Part shown: positions 1 to 5,911 of the stretch, one piece after another
Numbering within the stretch: the first letter of the stretch is position 1
How the letters are laid out: every line of letters begins with the position of its first letter
Assembly (NCBI GenBank): GCA_034430155.1
Contig: DAOUET010000129.1
Coordinates: forward strand, 1-15,072
Source: DAOUET01 sp034430155
GTDB lineage: Bacteria; Chloroflexota; Anaerolineae; Anaerolineales; UBA4823
Reading direction: 5' to 3'
Length of the DNA: 15,072 nucleotides
Translations under genes and position numbers: made by a program
The notes under the pieces: generated by a model
Told to the model about the DNA's origin: nothing
Databases searched by the model: none
The model's input: the letters and a program-made list of their open reading frames with translations, nothing else

Positions 1-1581
1 TAAACCGAAATTACGCGCCATATCTGAGACCGCGCTGGTCAGTCCCTGATTGTAGAGGTCCAGTCCAATATGGTAGAAGTAAGGGTTGCAGGAGCGCATC
101 AGTCCCTCGGGCAGGGTTAGTGGACCGCTGGCGCCTACCCCCATTCCGTACGTCCAATCGTAAAGCGTGACGCCGGGAATTTCGGTGAAGGTATGCCCGC
201 ACTCATAAATTGTGTCGGCGGTATAAAGGTGGCTTTCCAGGGCAGCAGCCATGGTGATGATCTTGAATATCGATCCAAGCGGGTACTGGCCTTGGGTTGC
301 CCGGTTAAGCAGGGGGAGCGAGTTTGGGTCGAACAGGTCTTGAAGTAAATAATCGCTGTTCAGGTTGCTGGGCTCAAACGAGTTTGGATCAAAACCGGGC
401 GATGACGCCATAGCTAACACCCGACCGGTATCGCGCTCAAGCGCTACGATGGCCCCTTTAAATCCTGCGAGGGCTTGCTGGGATTGCAGTTGAAGGTCTT
501 TGTCTAGGGTGGTGTAGATAGATTGGGCGGGTTCTGGAGTAGTCTCGGCCAATTGCGTGATGACAGTACCATCCGGATTGACTACATAAAGGACCCCGCC
601 CCGTTTTCCAGAGAGATAAGACTCCCCCCATTTTTCCAAACCTGCTTGGCCTACCCTTTCATCCTGGCGGTAGCCAAGGCGTTTATAGGCCTCCAACTGC
701 TCTGGAGGGATCGCGCTGACATAACCCACCACATGAGGAGCGATACCGCCCTCAAAGTAGTAGCGCGACCGGAAAGGACGCATCACCAGCCCTGAAAATT
801 CAGAGAGTTCATTCTCATGTTGCTGGACTGCATTGGCGGAGACTTCTCCTAGAGGCAGGTACCAGCCAGCCCCTTCTGGGAAGTTCGCATACATCTCTCG
901 AATGGCGTCTGGTCGAATGCCTATCAGGCTCCATAATTCATCCAAGAGATTATTTTCCTGGTCTGGGTTGATCTGGTCGGGAATGAGACCTAAGGCAGTC
1001 GCATCTGCCTGGGCGACAATGGCATGACCGTTGCGATCGTAGATGTTGCCGCGCGAGGGGATCAGGTAATCCATACGCAGGGAATTACCGCCGCTTAGCT
1101 CGGGTAGGATCAGGGCTGCATCCCATTGAACCCGCCATTGGTTGTTTTCAAAGCTGAGATTCATCATGGCGTCCCGTTCGATGTCTCCCACCAGAACGCT
1201 ATGCATGATCACCCGGTAGGAGACCTGCGCAGTGCGTATTTTGGTCAGCGAAGATAGAATGTGTGCCTCCACATTTTTTAGAGCTGCCTCAGCAGCAGTA
1301 TCCCGGTAAAATGTGGTGAACTGCTCTTCTGTAAGCGCATCCTGACTGATCGAGGTCAGCAAGGTGTACATGCTCGGGTAATTTTCAGATTCCCAGGCAT
1401 GTAAATAAGCTAGTGCGGTTACCTGCGGGTCGGGAACCTGGGTGAATTTCACCTCTGGAAGGGGCAACGTCGGGGAGGTTGTTGGTTGAGAGGTTATCTC
1501 CACGGTTGCTCCCGATTCACCACACCCGGTTGCCAGGGTCAAGAATAATAGAAAGGCTAACCCGTGATATGGCTTAATCAT
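1..1581 (-). CDS. Penicillin-binding transpeptidase, lipoprotein type (3' end outside window)
   Basis: D,D-transpeptidase that cross-links peptidoglycan on the outer face of the membrane. 527 residues are visible and the C-terminus is cut off. Residues 1-20 form a signal sequence ending A-T-G-C, so Cys20 is a probable lipidation site (Ala at -3 is atypical of a lipobox). A Ser/Thr/Pro linker follows. Residues about 50-155 look like the NTF2-like MecA_N domain. A PBP-dimer region opens with RGNIYDRNG (177-185). The transpeptidase domain starts near residue 345, with the nucleophile motif SIFK at 437-440 and SCN at 497-499; the KTG-type motif must lie beyond the left edge. The start ATG overlaps the maf stop as ATGA, with GGAAG just upstream, so translation is probably coupled to maf. 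The domain order resembles MecA-type class B PBPs, but nothing here shows beta-lactam resistance. Confidence 0.9.
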   Translation of the reverse strand, partial: MIKPYHGLAFLLFLTLATGCGESGATVEITSQPTTSPTLPLPEVKFTQVPDPQVTALAYLHAWESENYPSMYTLLTSISQDALTEEQFTTFYRDTAAEAALKNVEAHILSSLTKIRTAQVSYRVIMHSVLVGDIERDAMMNLSFENNQWRVQWDAALILPELSGGNSLRMDYLIPSRGNIYDRNGHAIVAQADATALGLIPDQINPDQENNLLDELWSLIGIRPDAIREMYANFPEGAGWYLPLGEVSANAVQQHENELSEFSGLVMRPFRSRYYFEGGIAPHVVGYVSAIPPEQLEAYKRLGYRQDERVGQAGLEKWGESYLSGKRGGVLYVVNPDGTVITQLAETTPEPAQSIYTTLDKDLQLQSQQALAGFKGAIVALERDTGRVLAMASSPGFDPNSFEPSNLNSDYLLQDLFDPNSLPLLNRATQGQYPLGSIFKIITMAAALESHLYTADTIYECGHTFTEIPGVTLYDWTYGMGVGASGPLTLPEGLMRSCNPYFYHIGLDLYNQGLTSAVSDMARNFGL

Positions 1582-2222
1582 TCTTCCAGTACCAGTGTTC
1601 GGATAGTGCAGTGATAATTGGTCGAGTCCAGGCAGATACCCGCGGCATCTTTTTGAGGGAAGGTACCAAAATCCGCCAGCAGGTGGGTCAGATGGCACAC
1701 CGGCAGCCCGACGACATTGGCATAGCACCCATCCAATCGCTCAACCGGGTTAAATCCACGATGCTGGATCGCATAGGCTCCGGCTTTATCTAGCGGATCT
1801 CCGGTAGCTATGTATGTCTGCATTTCTGATTCGCTATAATTCCGCATCCACACATCCGTGACACAAGTATCTGTAACCAGTTTACCATGGGGGCATTGAA
1901 TGAGAGCTAAAGCCGTGTATACTTGGTGAATGCGGCCGCGTAAGCCTCGTAGCATACTGAACGCCTCGGTCTCATTGGTGGGTTTCCCTAGGATTTTTCC
2001 CCCATCTATAACGGCAGTATCAGCTGCGATTATGATACTCCCGGGAGGGAATTTCTGAGCCGCACCAACTGCTTTATTCCTGGCTAACCGTAAAACGTAG
2101 TCAAGGGGTGTTTCCCCCGGAAGCGGGCTTTCGTCTATTTCAACTGGGCATAACTGGAAACTCCAACCACTTAGAGCCATTAGCTGCTTTCGGCGGGGAG
2201 AACTGGAAGCTAAAACCAGCAT
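1578..2222 (-). CDS. maf: Maf-like nucleoside triphosphate pyrophosphatase
   Basis: Hydrolyses non-canonical or excess NTPs to the NMP plus pyrophosphate in the cytoplasm; Maf proteins are also linked to septum formation. The 214-residue length is close to the usual 190-210. Visible family motifs are the N-terminal SSSPRRKQL (6-14), ADTAV with catalytic Asp68, GKPTNETEA (79-87), and GDPLDKAGAYAIQ (141-153). The DKAGAYxIQ form matches the YhdE-type (dTTP/UTP) subgroup rather than the YceF type; that substrate call is by family resemblance only. The C-terminal tail after residue 185 is slightly long and not conserved as far as I can tell. It is the first gene of a two-gene operon with the downstream transpeptidase. 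The start has no Shine-Dalgarno sequence and sits 7 nt behind an extended -10 box. Confidence 0.95.
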   Translation of the reverse strand: MLVLASSSPRRKQLMALSGWSFQLCPVEIDESPLPGETPLDYVLRLARNKAVGAAQKFPPGSIIIAADTAVIDGGKILGKPTNETEAFSMLRGLRGRIHQVYTALALIQCPHGKLVTDTCVTDVWMRNYSESEMQTYIATGDPLDKAGAYAIQHRGFNPVERLDGCYANVVGLPVCHLTHLLADFGTFPQKDAAGICLDSTNYHCTIRTLVLEE

Positions 2223-2229
2223 GAGGGCG

Positions 2230-2238
2230 ATTCTAACA
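2230..2238 (-). promoter_or_regulatory. Extended -10 promoter for maf (leaderless type)
   Basis: Reading the minus strand, TGT-TAGAAT is followed by 7 nt and then the maf ATG at 2222. There is no ribosome binding site between. This spacing puts the expected transcription start at or next to the A of the ATG, so maf mRNA is probably leaderless. No good -35 hexamer was seen at 16-18 bp; the TG extension may compensate. Confidence 0.45.
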
Positions 2239-2283
2239 CAGTCTTGATTTTCAAGGTCTTCGATATGGGCGGTTAGAAAAAGG

Positions 2284-2369
2284 CTAATCGTCCAGTAAAC
2301 TGTGAGGTAAGCCCGGTGACCCCTCTAGCAACCGTTTTCCGGTCCCCTGGGTGGGACCTTTAGAATTAG
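2284..2369 (+). other. Cluster of small inverted repeats, possible structured leader RNA
   Basis: This part of the gene-free stretch carries several short complementary arms. GAGG 2304-2307 pairs with CCTC 2322-2325, ACCG 2331-2334 with CGGT 2340-2343, GGTCCC 2341-2346 with GGGACC 2353-2358, and CTAAT 2284-2288 with ATTAG 2365-2369. The third overlaps the second, so they are alternatives. The strings GCCCGGTGA and GCAACC faintly recall a SAM-I riboswitch core, but the downstream conserved parts are missing. The ATTAG arm also belongs to the neighbouring palindrome, which weakens the closing stem. No known RNA family is assigned. Confidence 0.2.
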
Positions 2370-2461
2370 GACTTACGCAGTTGGTGGGAGGATGGGGGTG
2401 TTTGGGCGGGCAACGCCCGCCCAAACACCCCCGATTTTCCCCTGAACTGCGTAACTACTAA
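2366..2461. repeat. 96-bp nested palindrome, MITE-like element
   Basis: The outer arms are TTAG-NN-N-TTACGCAGTT at 2366-2382 and its reverse complement at 2445-2461: a perfect 10-bp core (2373-2382 / 2445-2454) plus a matching TTAG/CTAA tip. The inner arms are an 18-bp perfect, G/C-rich repeat, 2394-2411 and 2415-2432, around a 3-nt AAC loop. The parts between inner and outer arms are only weakly complementary. There is no coding sequence inside. The terminal-repeat plus strong-hairpin layout is that of small non-autonomous mobile or palindromic repeat elements. Only one copy is in the window, so mobility is inferred. In either transcript it would form a very stable hairpin without a following T-run. 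Confidence 0.6.
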
Positions 2462-2537
2462 GAATTTAAATCGAATGCCTGAGTTAAAGGATTACAATAG
2501 GGAATCTCGAGACCGGATCCATTAAAGGAGATTGGTA

Positions 2538-2585
2538 AGCGAGCTTCAGGAAGCCTCTGGCTTCCCGCTATATCTGAGGAGGTGA
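2538..2585 (+). promoter_or_regulatory. Leader hairpin and strong ribosome binding site of xpt
   Basis: A perfect 7-bp hairpin, GGAAGCC 2549-2555 / loop TCT / GGCTTCC 2559-2565, is extended by AGCG 2538-2541 / CGCT 2566-2569 across a one-sided bulge. A competing hairpin GCTT 2543-2546 / AAGC 2551-2554 uses part of the same arm. About 10 nt further comes GAGGAGGTGA (2576-2585), a nearly full anti-16S match, 5 nt from the ATG at 2588 when measured from GGAGG. This is the strongest ribosome binding site in the window. It settles the start at 2588 over the in-frame GTG at 2582, which lies inside the site itself. Confidence 0.5.
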
Positions 2586-2587
2586 AC

Positions 2588-3160
2588 ATGCAGGCTTTGA
2601 AGGAAAGAATCCTGCGTGAGGGCAAGAATTTAGGAGATGGAATTCTTAAAGTAGATGGCTTTATCAATCACCAGGTCGATCCCGTCCTGATGGATTCCTG
2701 TGGGGTGGAATTAGCTCGACGCTTCAAGAATGTCGCTGCCACTAAGATACTAACTGCTGAAATCTCAGGCATAGCCCCGGCATTAACCACCGCTATGCAT
2801 TTGGGATTGCCGGTGGTTTATGCTCGCAAAAATAAACCAATTACGATGCCCGACCAGGTTTTTCTTACGTTGACACCATCCCATACCAAAGGACGTATGG
2901 TGGAATTGATCGTCTCCCCTGAATATTTGTCTAGAGGAGAGCGAGTCTTAATCATTGATGATTTCCTCGCCACGGGTGCGACAATCTTAGGGTTAGTGAG
3001 GCTTGCTCAAACCGGGGGAGCCACGATTGTTGGTATAGGTACATTGATTGAAAAGGTTTTTGAAGGTGGGCGCGCCGCATTGGCTCACCTTAATGTACCG
3101 GTTGAATCCCTGGCTCTGATTAGCGCCATGCATGGGGATCAAATCGTTTTTGAAGATTGA
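2588..3160 (+). CDS. xpt: Xanthine phosphoribosyltransferase
   Basis: Converts xanthine and PRPP to XMP and pyrophosphate in the cytoplasm (purine salvage). At 190 residues it is nearly the same length as Bacillus subtilis Xpt (194) and resembles it from end to end by recall. This includes the N-terminal ALKERILREG, KVDGFINHQVDP (21-32), the xanthine-site region SGIAPA (60-65) and YARKNK (78-83), the PRPP-binding loop LIIDDFLATGAT (121-132), and GIGTLIEKVF (149-158). It is followed after 28 bp by guaA, which uses its product, so the two are likely co-transcribed. Unlike the Bacillus gene, no purine riboswitch was recognised upstream; the leader instead has a mobile-element-like palindrome and a short hairpin. 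Confidence 0.96.
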   Translation: MQALKERILREGKNLGDGILKVDGFINHQVDPVLMDSCGVELARRFKNVAATKILTAEISGIAPALTTAMHLGLPVVYARKNKPITMPDQVFLTLTPSHTKGRMVELIVSPEYLSRGERVLIIDDFLATGATILGLVRLAQTGGATIVGIGTLIEKVFEGGRAALAHLNVPVESLALISAMHGDQIVFED

Positions 3161-3188
3161 AACGCCTTAGCCAATCTCTCTTTTATCG

Positions 3189-4748
3189 ATGGCTGATTCT
3201 GTTGCGGTTTTAGATTTTGGCTCGCAGTATGCCCAATTGATCGCCCGCAGGGTGCGCGAGGCGCAAGTTTACTGCCAGCTATTTCCTTGGGACGCTGATC
3301 AGGAAGCCGTAATGGCTATCCGTCCTAAGGGGTTTATCCTTTCTGGGGGTCCTGCATCAGTCTACCAACCCAATGCACCTCGGTTACCGGCTTATATTTT
3401 ACAGAGTGGTCTGCCGATTCTGGGGATTTGCTACGGGATGCAGGCCCTTACCCAGGCACTCCATGGTAAGGTGACCTCTTCTCCTGAACGAGAGTATGGT
3501 CAAGCCCTGTTGCAGGTCCTGTTGCCCAATCCCCTCTTGGCCTCTGAATCCCAGCGTGTCTGGATGTCCCATGGTGATCGGATAGATGAACCTCCTGTTG
3601 GTTTCCGCGTTCTTGCTACGAGTGATAATTCACCGGTTGCAGCTATAGGTGATATGCGCAGGGGCTATTATGGAGTTCAATTCCACCCTGAAGTGAACCA
3701 TACCCCTGGAGGTTTTGAAATATTGCGACGCTTTGTGGTTGAAGTCTGTGAAGCGAAGACAGACTGGACCCCACAATCGATTATTTCGGAGGGTGTGGCC
3801 CGGATTAAGGCTCAAGTTGGGGGGCAGCGCGTGCTTTCCGCGGTGAGTGGCGGGGTTGATTCCAGCGTTGCCACTGCAATGGTACACCGCGCCCTTGGTG
3901 AGCAACTGATAGCCATCTTTGTGGATACCGGCTTGCTTCGCCAGAGGGAGGGCTTTCAGGTCGTTACCACTTTTCAGCGCCACATGGGAGTGGAATTGGT
4001 GAGTGTGGATGCGAGCGACGAATTCATGCAAGCTTTGCGGGGGGTTACCGAGCCGGAACGAAAGCGGAAAATAATCGGCGAGCTTTTCGTAAAAATATTT
4101 GAAACCCAGGCTAGGCAGCTGGGTATGCCCCGTTATCTGGTTCAAGGGACCATCTACCCAGATGTGGTTGAATCGAGCGCTCCAGATCGCGCCAACGCCG
4201 AGCGCATTAAAACGCATCACAACGTGGGTGGTTTACCTGATGAGATGGATTTTGAACTGGTTGAGCCGCTACGTTACCTCTTCAAAGATGAAGTAAGAGC
4301 GGTTGGTGGAACCCTGGGTCTACCGGTCGAGTTGCTCTGGCGTCAACCTTTTCCTGGCCCGGGACTGGCGGTACGATGTCTGGGTGAAGTTACACCTGAG
4401 CGCCTGGCTCGTCTGCGGGCCGCCGATGATATCCTGGTGAGTGAACTGGATGCAGCCGGGTTGCTGCGCATGGAGACTCGCGCGGGGGAACTCTATGGTA
4501 CTGCCCAAGCTTTCGCAGTATTATTACCGGTTCGCTCAGTGGGTGTGATGGGCGATCAACGTACCTATCAGGAAACGGTGGTGTTACGGGCAGTCACCAC
4601 GCAGGATTTCATGACAGCTGATTGGGCTCACTTACCCTATGACCTGTTGGGGCGGATCTCCAACCGTATCGTTAATGAGGTGGCAGGAATCAATCGAGTA
4701 GTGTATGATGTTACCAGCAAGCCTCCTGCTACCATCGAGTGGGAGTGA
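3189..4748 (+). CDS. guaA: GMP synthase (glutamine-hydrolysing)
   Basis: Aminates XMP to GMP using ATP and glutamine-derived ammonia. The 519 residues are the normal full length. The N-terminal class I glutaminase domain (about 5-190) has FGSQY (10-14), the nucleophile Cys81 in GICYGMQ, and the His166/Glu168 pair in QFHPE. The ATP-pyrophosphatase domain follows with PP-loop SGGVDSS (220-226), GTIYPDVVES and KTHHNVGGLP. The C-terminal XMP-binding/dimerisation domain has QPFPGPGLAVR and ends in the hallmark KPPATIEWE. No Shine-Dalgarno sequence precedes the ATG, so it probably relies on read-through from xpt 28 bp upstream. Together with xpt it forms a xanthine-to-GMP route. No guaB is nearby. 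Confidence 0.98.
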   Translation: MADSVAVLDFGSQYAQLIARRVREAQVYCQLFPWDADQEAVMAIRPKGFILSGGPASVYQPNAPRLPAYILQSGLPILGICYGMQALTQALHGKVTSSPEREYGQALLQVLLPNPLLASESQRVWMSHGDRIDEPPVGFRVLATSDNSPVAAIGDMRRGYYGVQFHPEVNHTPGGFEILRRFVVEVCEAKTDWTPQSIISEGVARIKAQVGGQRVLSAVSGGVDSSVATAMVHRALGEQLIAIFVDTGLLRQREGFQVVTTFQRHMGVELVSVDASDEFMQALRGVTEPERKRKIIGELFVKIFETQARQLGMPRYLVQGTIYPDVVESSAPDRANAERIKTHHNVGGLPDEMDFELVEPLRYLFKDEVRAVGGTLGLPVELLWRQPFPGPGLAVRCLGEVTPERLARLRAADDILVSELDAAGLLRMETRAGELYGTAQAFAVLLPVRSVGVMGDQRTYQETVVLRAVTTQDFMTADWAHLPYDLLGRISNRIVNEVAGINRVVYDVTSKPPATIEWE

Positions 4749-4783
4749 TAGCTCTTAAACGTTGAAGAGAAAGGAGAATGCTT

Positions 4784-5716
4784 ATGGATTTCGGAGAAGT
4801 TTTGTCACGTGCTTGGCAGGTAATTTGGAAGCACAAAGTTTTATGGATATTCGGAATTCTGGCAGGTTGTGGCAGTACGGGTGGGGGCGCGGAGGAAAAT
4901 TTCAGGATCACATATCGAAGCACGGCTCCGGAGATAGAGCGCTACTTCAATAATTTTTTTGGTCGCGTTCCCAATTGGCAGATTGCATTGATCGTCGGCA
5001 TTTTGATCCTGATCTTGCTTGTCCTGGTGATCTTGGCGATCTTTCTGGGTACGGTGGGTCGCATTGGATTGATACAAGGAACCCGGCAGGTTGACCAGGA
5101 AGCTGAACACCTTATTTTTGGAGAGCTCTTCAGTGGCAGCCTGCCTTTTTTCTGGCGAGTTTTCGGTCTTAATCTCCTGGTTGGTATTGCCGGCTTCGTC
5201 CTCGCCCTGATCATCATTATCCCGTTGGTAATTTTTGCTGTAGTTACCTTAGGTCTCGGGTTGCTTTGTATCATTCCCTTGATATGTGTATTGATCCCAT
5301 TGGCGTGGTTGGTAGGTGTCATCATTGAGCAAGCCAACATCGCTATCGTCATTGAAGACCTAGGTATTATAGCTGGATTACAACGTGGTTGGGAAATCTT
5401 CCGGTCCAACCTTGGTACGATGATCGTCATGGCGCTTATTCTCTATTTGGGTGTTGGTCTGATAGGAGGTTTCCTTATCGGTTTGCCGCTGGCCCTGGTA
5501 GCTGCGCCATTTTTAACGGGTTTGTTGGTTAATACAAATCAAGCAGTTGGGGGTGGTTTGTTGCTTTCCGCCCTTTGTTTCGTGGTCTATCTGCCCATTC
5601 TGATCATCTTGAATGGCGTCTTAAAAGGCTATATTGAATCGGCTTGGACGCTGACCTACTTACGGCTGCGATTCAAACCTTTTCAAGAACCGCAACCACT
5701 CCCAGAGTCAGCCTGA
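4784..5716 (+). CDS. Multi-pass membrane protein of unknown function
   Basis: No function can be assigned. The 310 residues are strongly hydrophobic with about six membrane segments, near residues 16-30, 67-90, 126-155, 158-180, 210-245 and 258-280. The N-terminal cytoplasmic stretch has a WKHKVLWIFG motif, and an amphipathic loop ANIAIVIEDLGIIAGLQRGW (184-203) separates the third and fourth hydrophobic blocks. That loop pattern is shared with several uncharacterised bacterial membrane families (DUF975/DUF4013-like), which is recall rather than a search result. The start is taken at the second ATG (4784): AAGGAG at 4771-4776 is 7 nt from it but only 1 nt from the ATG at 4778. It lies 35 bp after guaA on the same strand and ends before a terminator-like hairpin, so it may be the last gene of the xpt-guaA unit. 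Confidence 0.85.
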   Translation: MDFGEVLSRAWQVIWKHKVLWIFGILAGCGSTGGGAEENFRITYRSTAPEIERYFNNFFGRVPNWQIALIVGILILILLVLVILAIFLGTVGRIGLIQGTRQVDQEAEHLIFGELFSGSLPFFWRVFGLNLLVGIAGFVLALIIIIPLVIFAVVTLGLGLLCIIPLICVLIPLAWLVGVIIEQANIAIVIEDLGIIAGLQRGWEIFRSNLGTMIVMALILYLGVGLIGGFLIGLPLALVAAPFLTGLLVNTNQAVGGGLLLSALCFVVYLPILIILNGVLKGYIESAWTLTYLRLRFKPFQEPQPLPESA

Positions 5717-5729
5717 AGCAAATCGTTTT

Positions 5730-5763
5730 TAGGGGCAGGTTGAATGCTGATTGCCTGCCCCTA
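5730..5763 (+). terminator. Terminator-like hairpin after the membrane-protein gene
   Basis: A perfect 10-bp inverted repeat, TAGGGGCAGG 5730-5739 and CCTGCCCCTA 5754-5763, with a 14-nt loop, begins 13 bp after the stop codon. The sequence after it (TTCTCT) is only modestly T-rich, so a classic Rho-independent terminator is not certain. The rest of the gap up to 5896 shows no further structure. Confidence 0.5.
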
Positions 5764-5896
5764 TTCTCTAAAAGTCAAACGAGCAAGATACTTCCCTTCG
5801 ATTACATCAATAGCCAAACCTCGCCTAAAAAATTGCGTTTGCCCTCTTAGGGTGTTTTCAATCGACTCGATCAACGCCCTTTCGAGCAGGCTGGTG

Positions 5897-5905
5897 TGCT
5901 AAAAT
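5897..5905 (+). promoter_or_regulatory. Extended -10 promoter for the VWA-FHA gene (leaderless type)
   Basis: TGC-TAAAAT is followed by 6 nt and the ATG at 5912, with no Shine-Dalgarno sequence. This is the same arrangement as at maf and mobA. It predicts a transcript starting at or beside the start codon. No convincing -35 box was found; the TG extension would support a promoter without one. Confidence 0.45.
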
Positions 5906-5911
5906 TCTGCT

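Noticed and set aside
2306..2350. SAM-I riboswitch
   Set aside because: Only short strings match; the later GGTGCCAA-type segment and the P4 stem are missing, and the downstream genes are for GMP synthesis.
2341..2360. T-box-like string GGGTGGGACC
   Set aside because: The complementary GGTCCC lies before it rather than after, there is no specifier stem, and the downstream genes are not amino-acid related. It is read as a plain hairpin.
2223..2587. Purine riboswitch expected upstream of xpt
   Set aside because: None of the conserved junction or loop sequences of the guanine/adenine aptamer could be found in the leader.
2582..2590. GTG at 2582 as the xpt start
   Set aside because: It lies within the Shine-Dalgarno sequence itself; the ATG at 2588 has ideal spacing and matches the family N-terminus.
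3630..4220. 196-codon open frame antisense to guaA
   Set aside because: It is fully covered by the strongly conserved guaA and its translation has no recognisable domain or start signal.
4778..4786. ATG at 4778 as the membrane-protein start
   Set aside because: It is only 1 nt from the AAGGAG site; the in-frame ATG at 4784 is 7 nt away.
4942..5430. 162-codon open frame antisense to the membrane protein
   Set aside because: Its translation is a Thr/Arg/Ile/Lys-rich mirror of the hydrophobic codons of the sense gene; no independent evidence.
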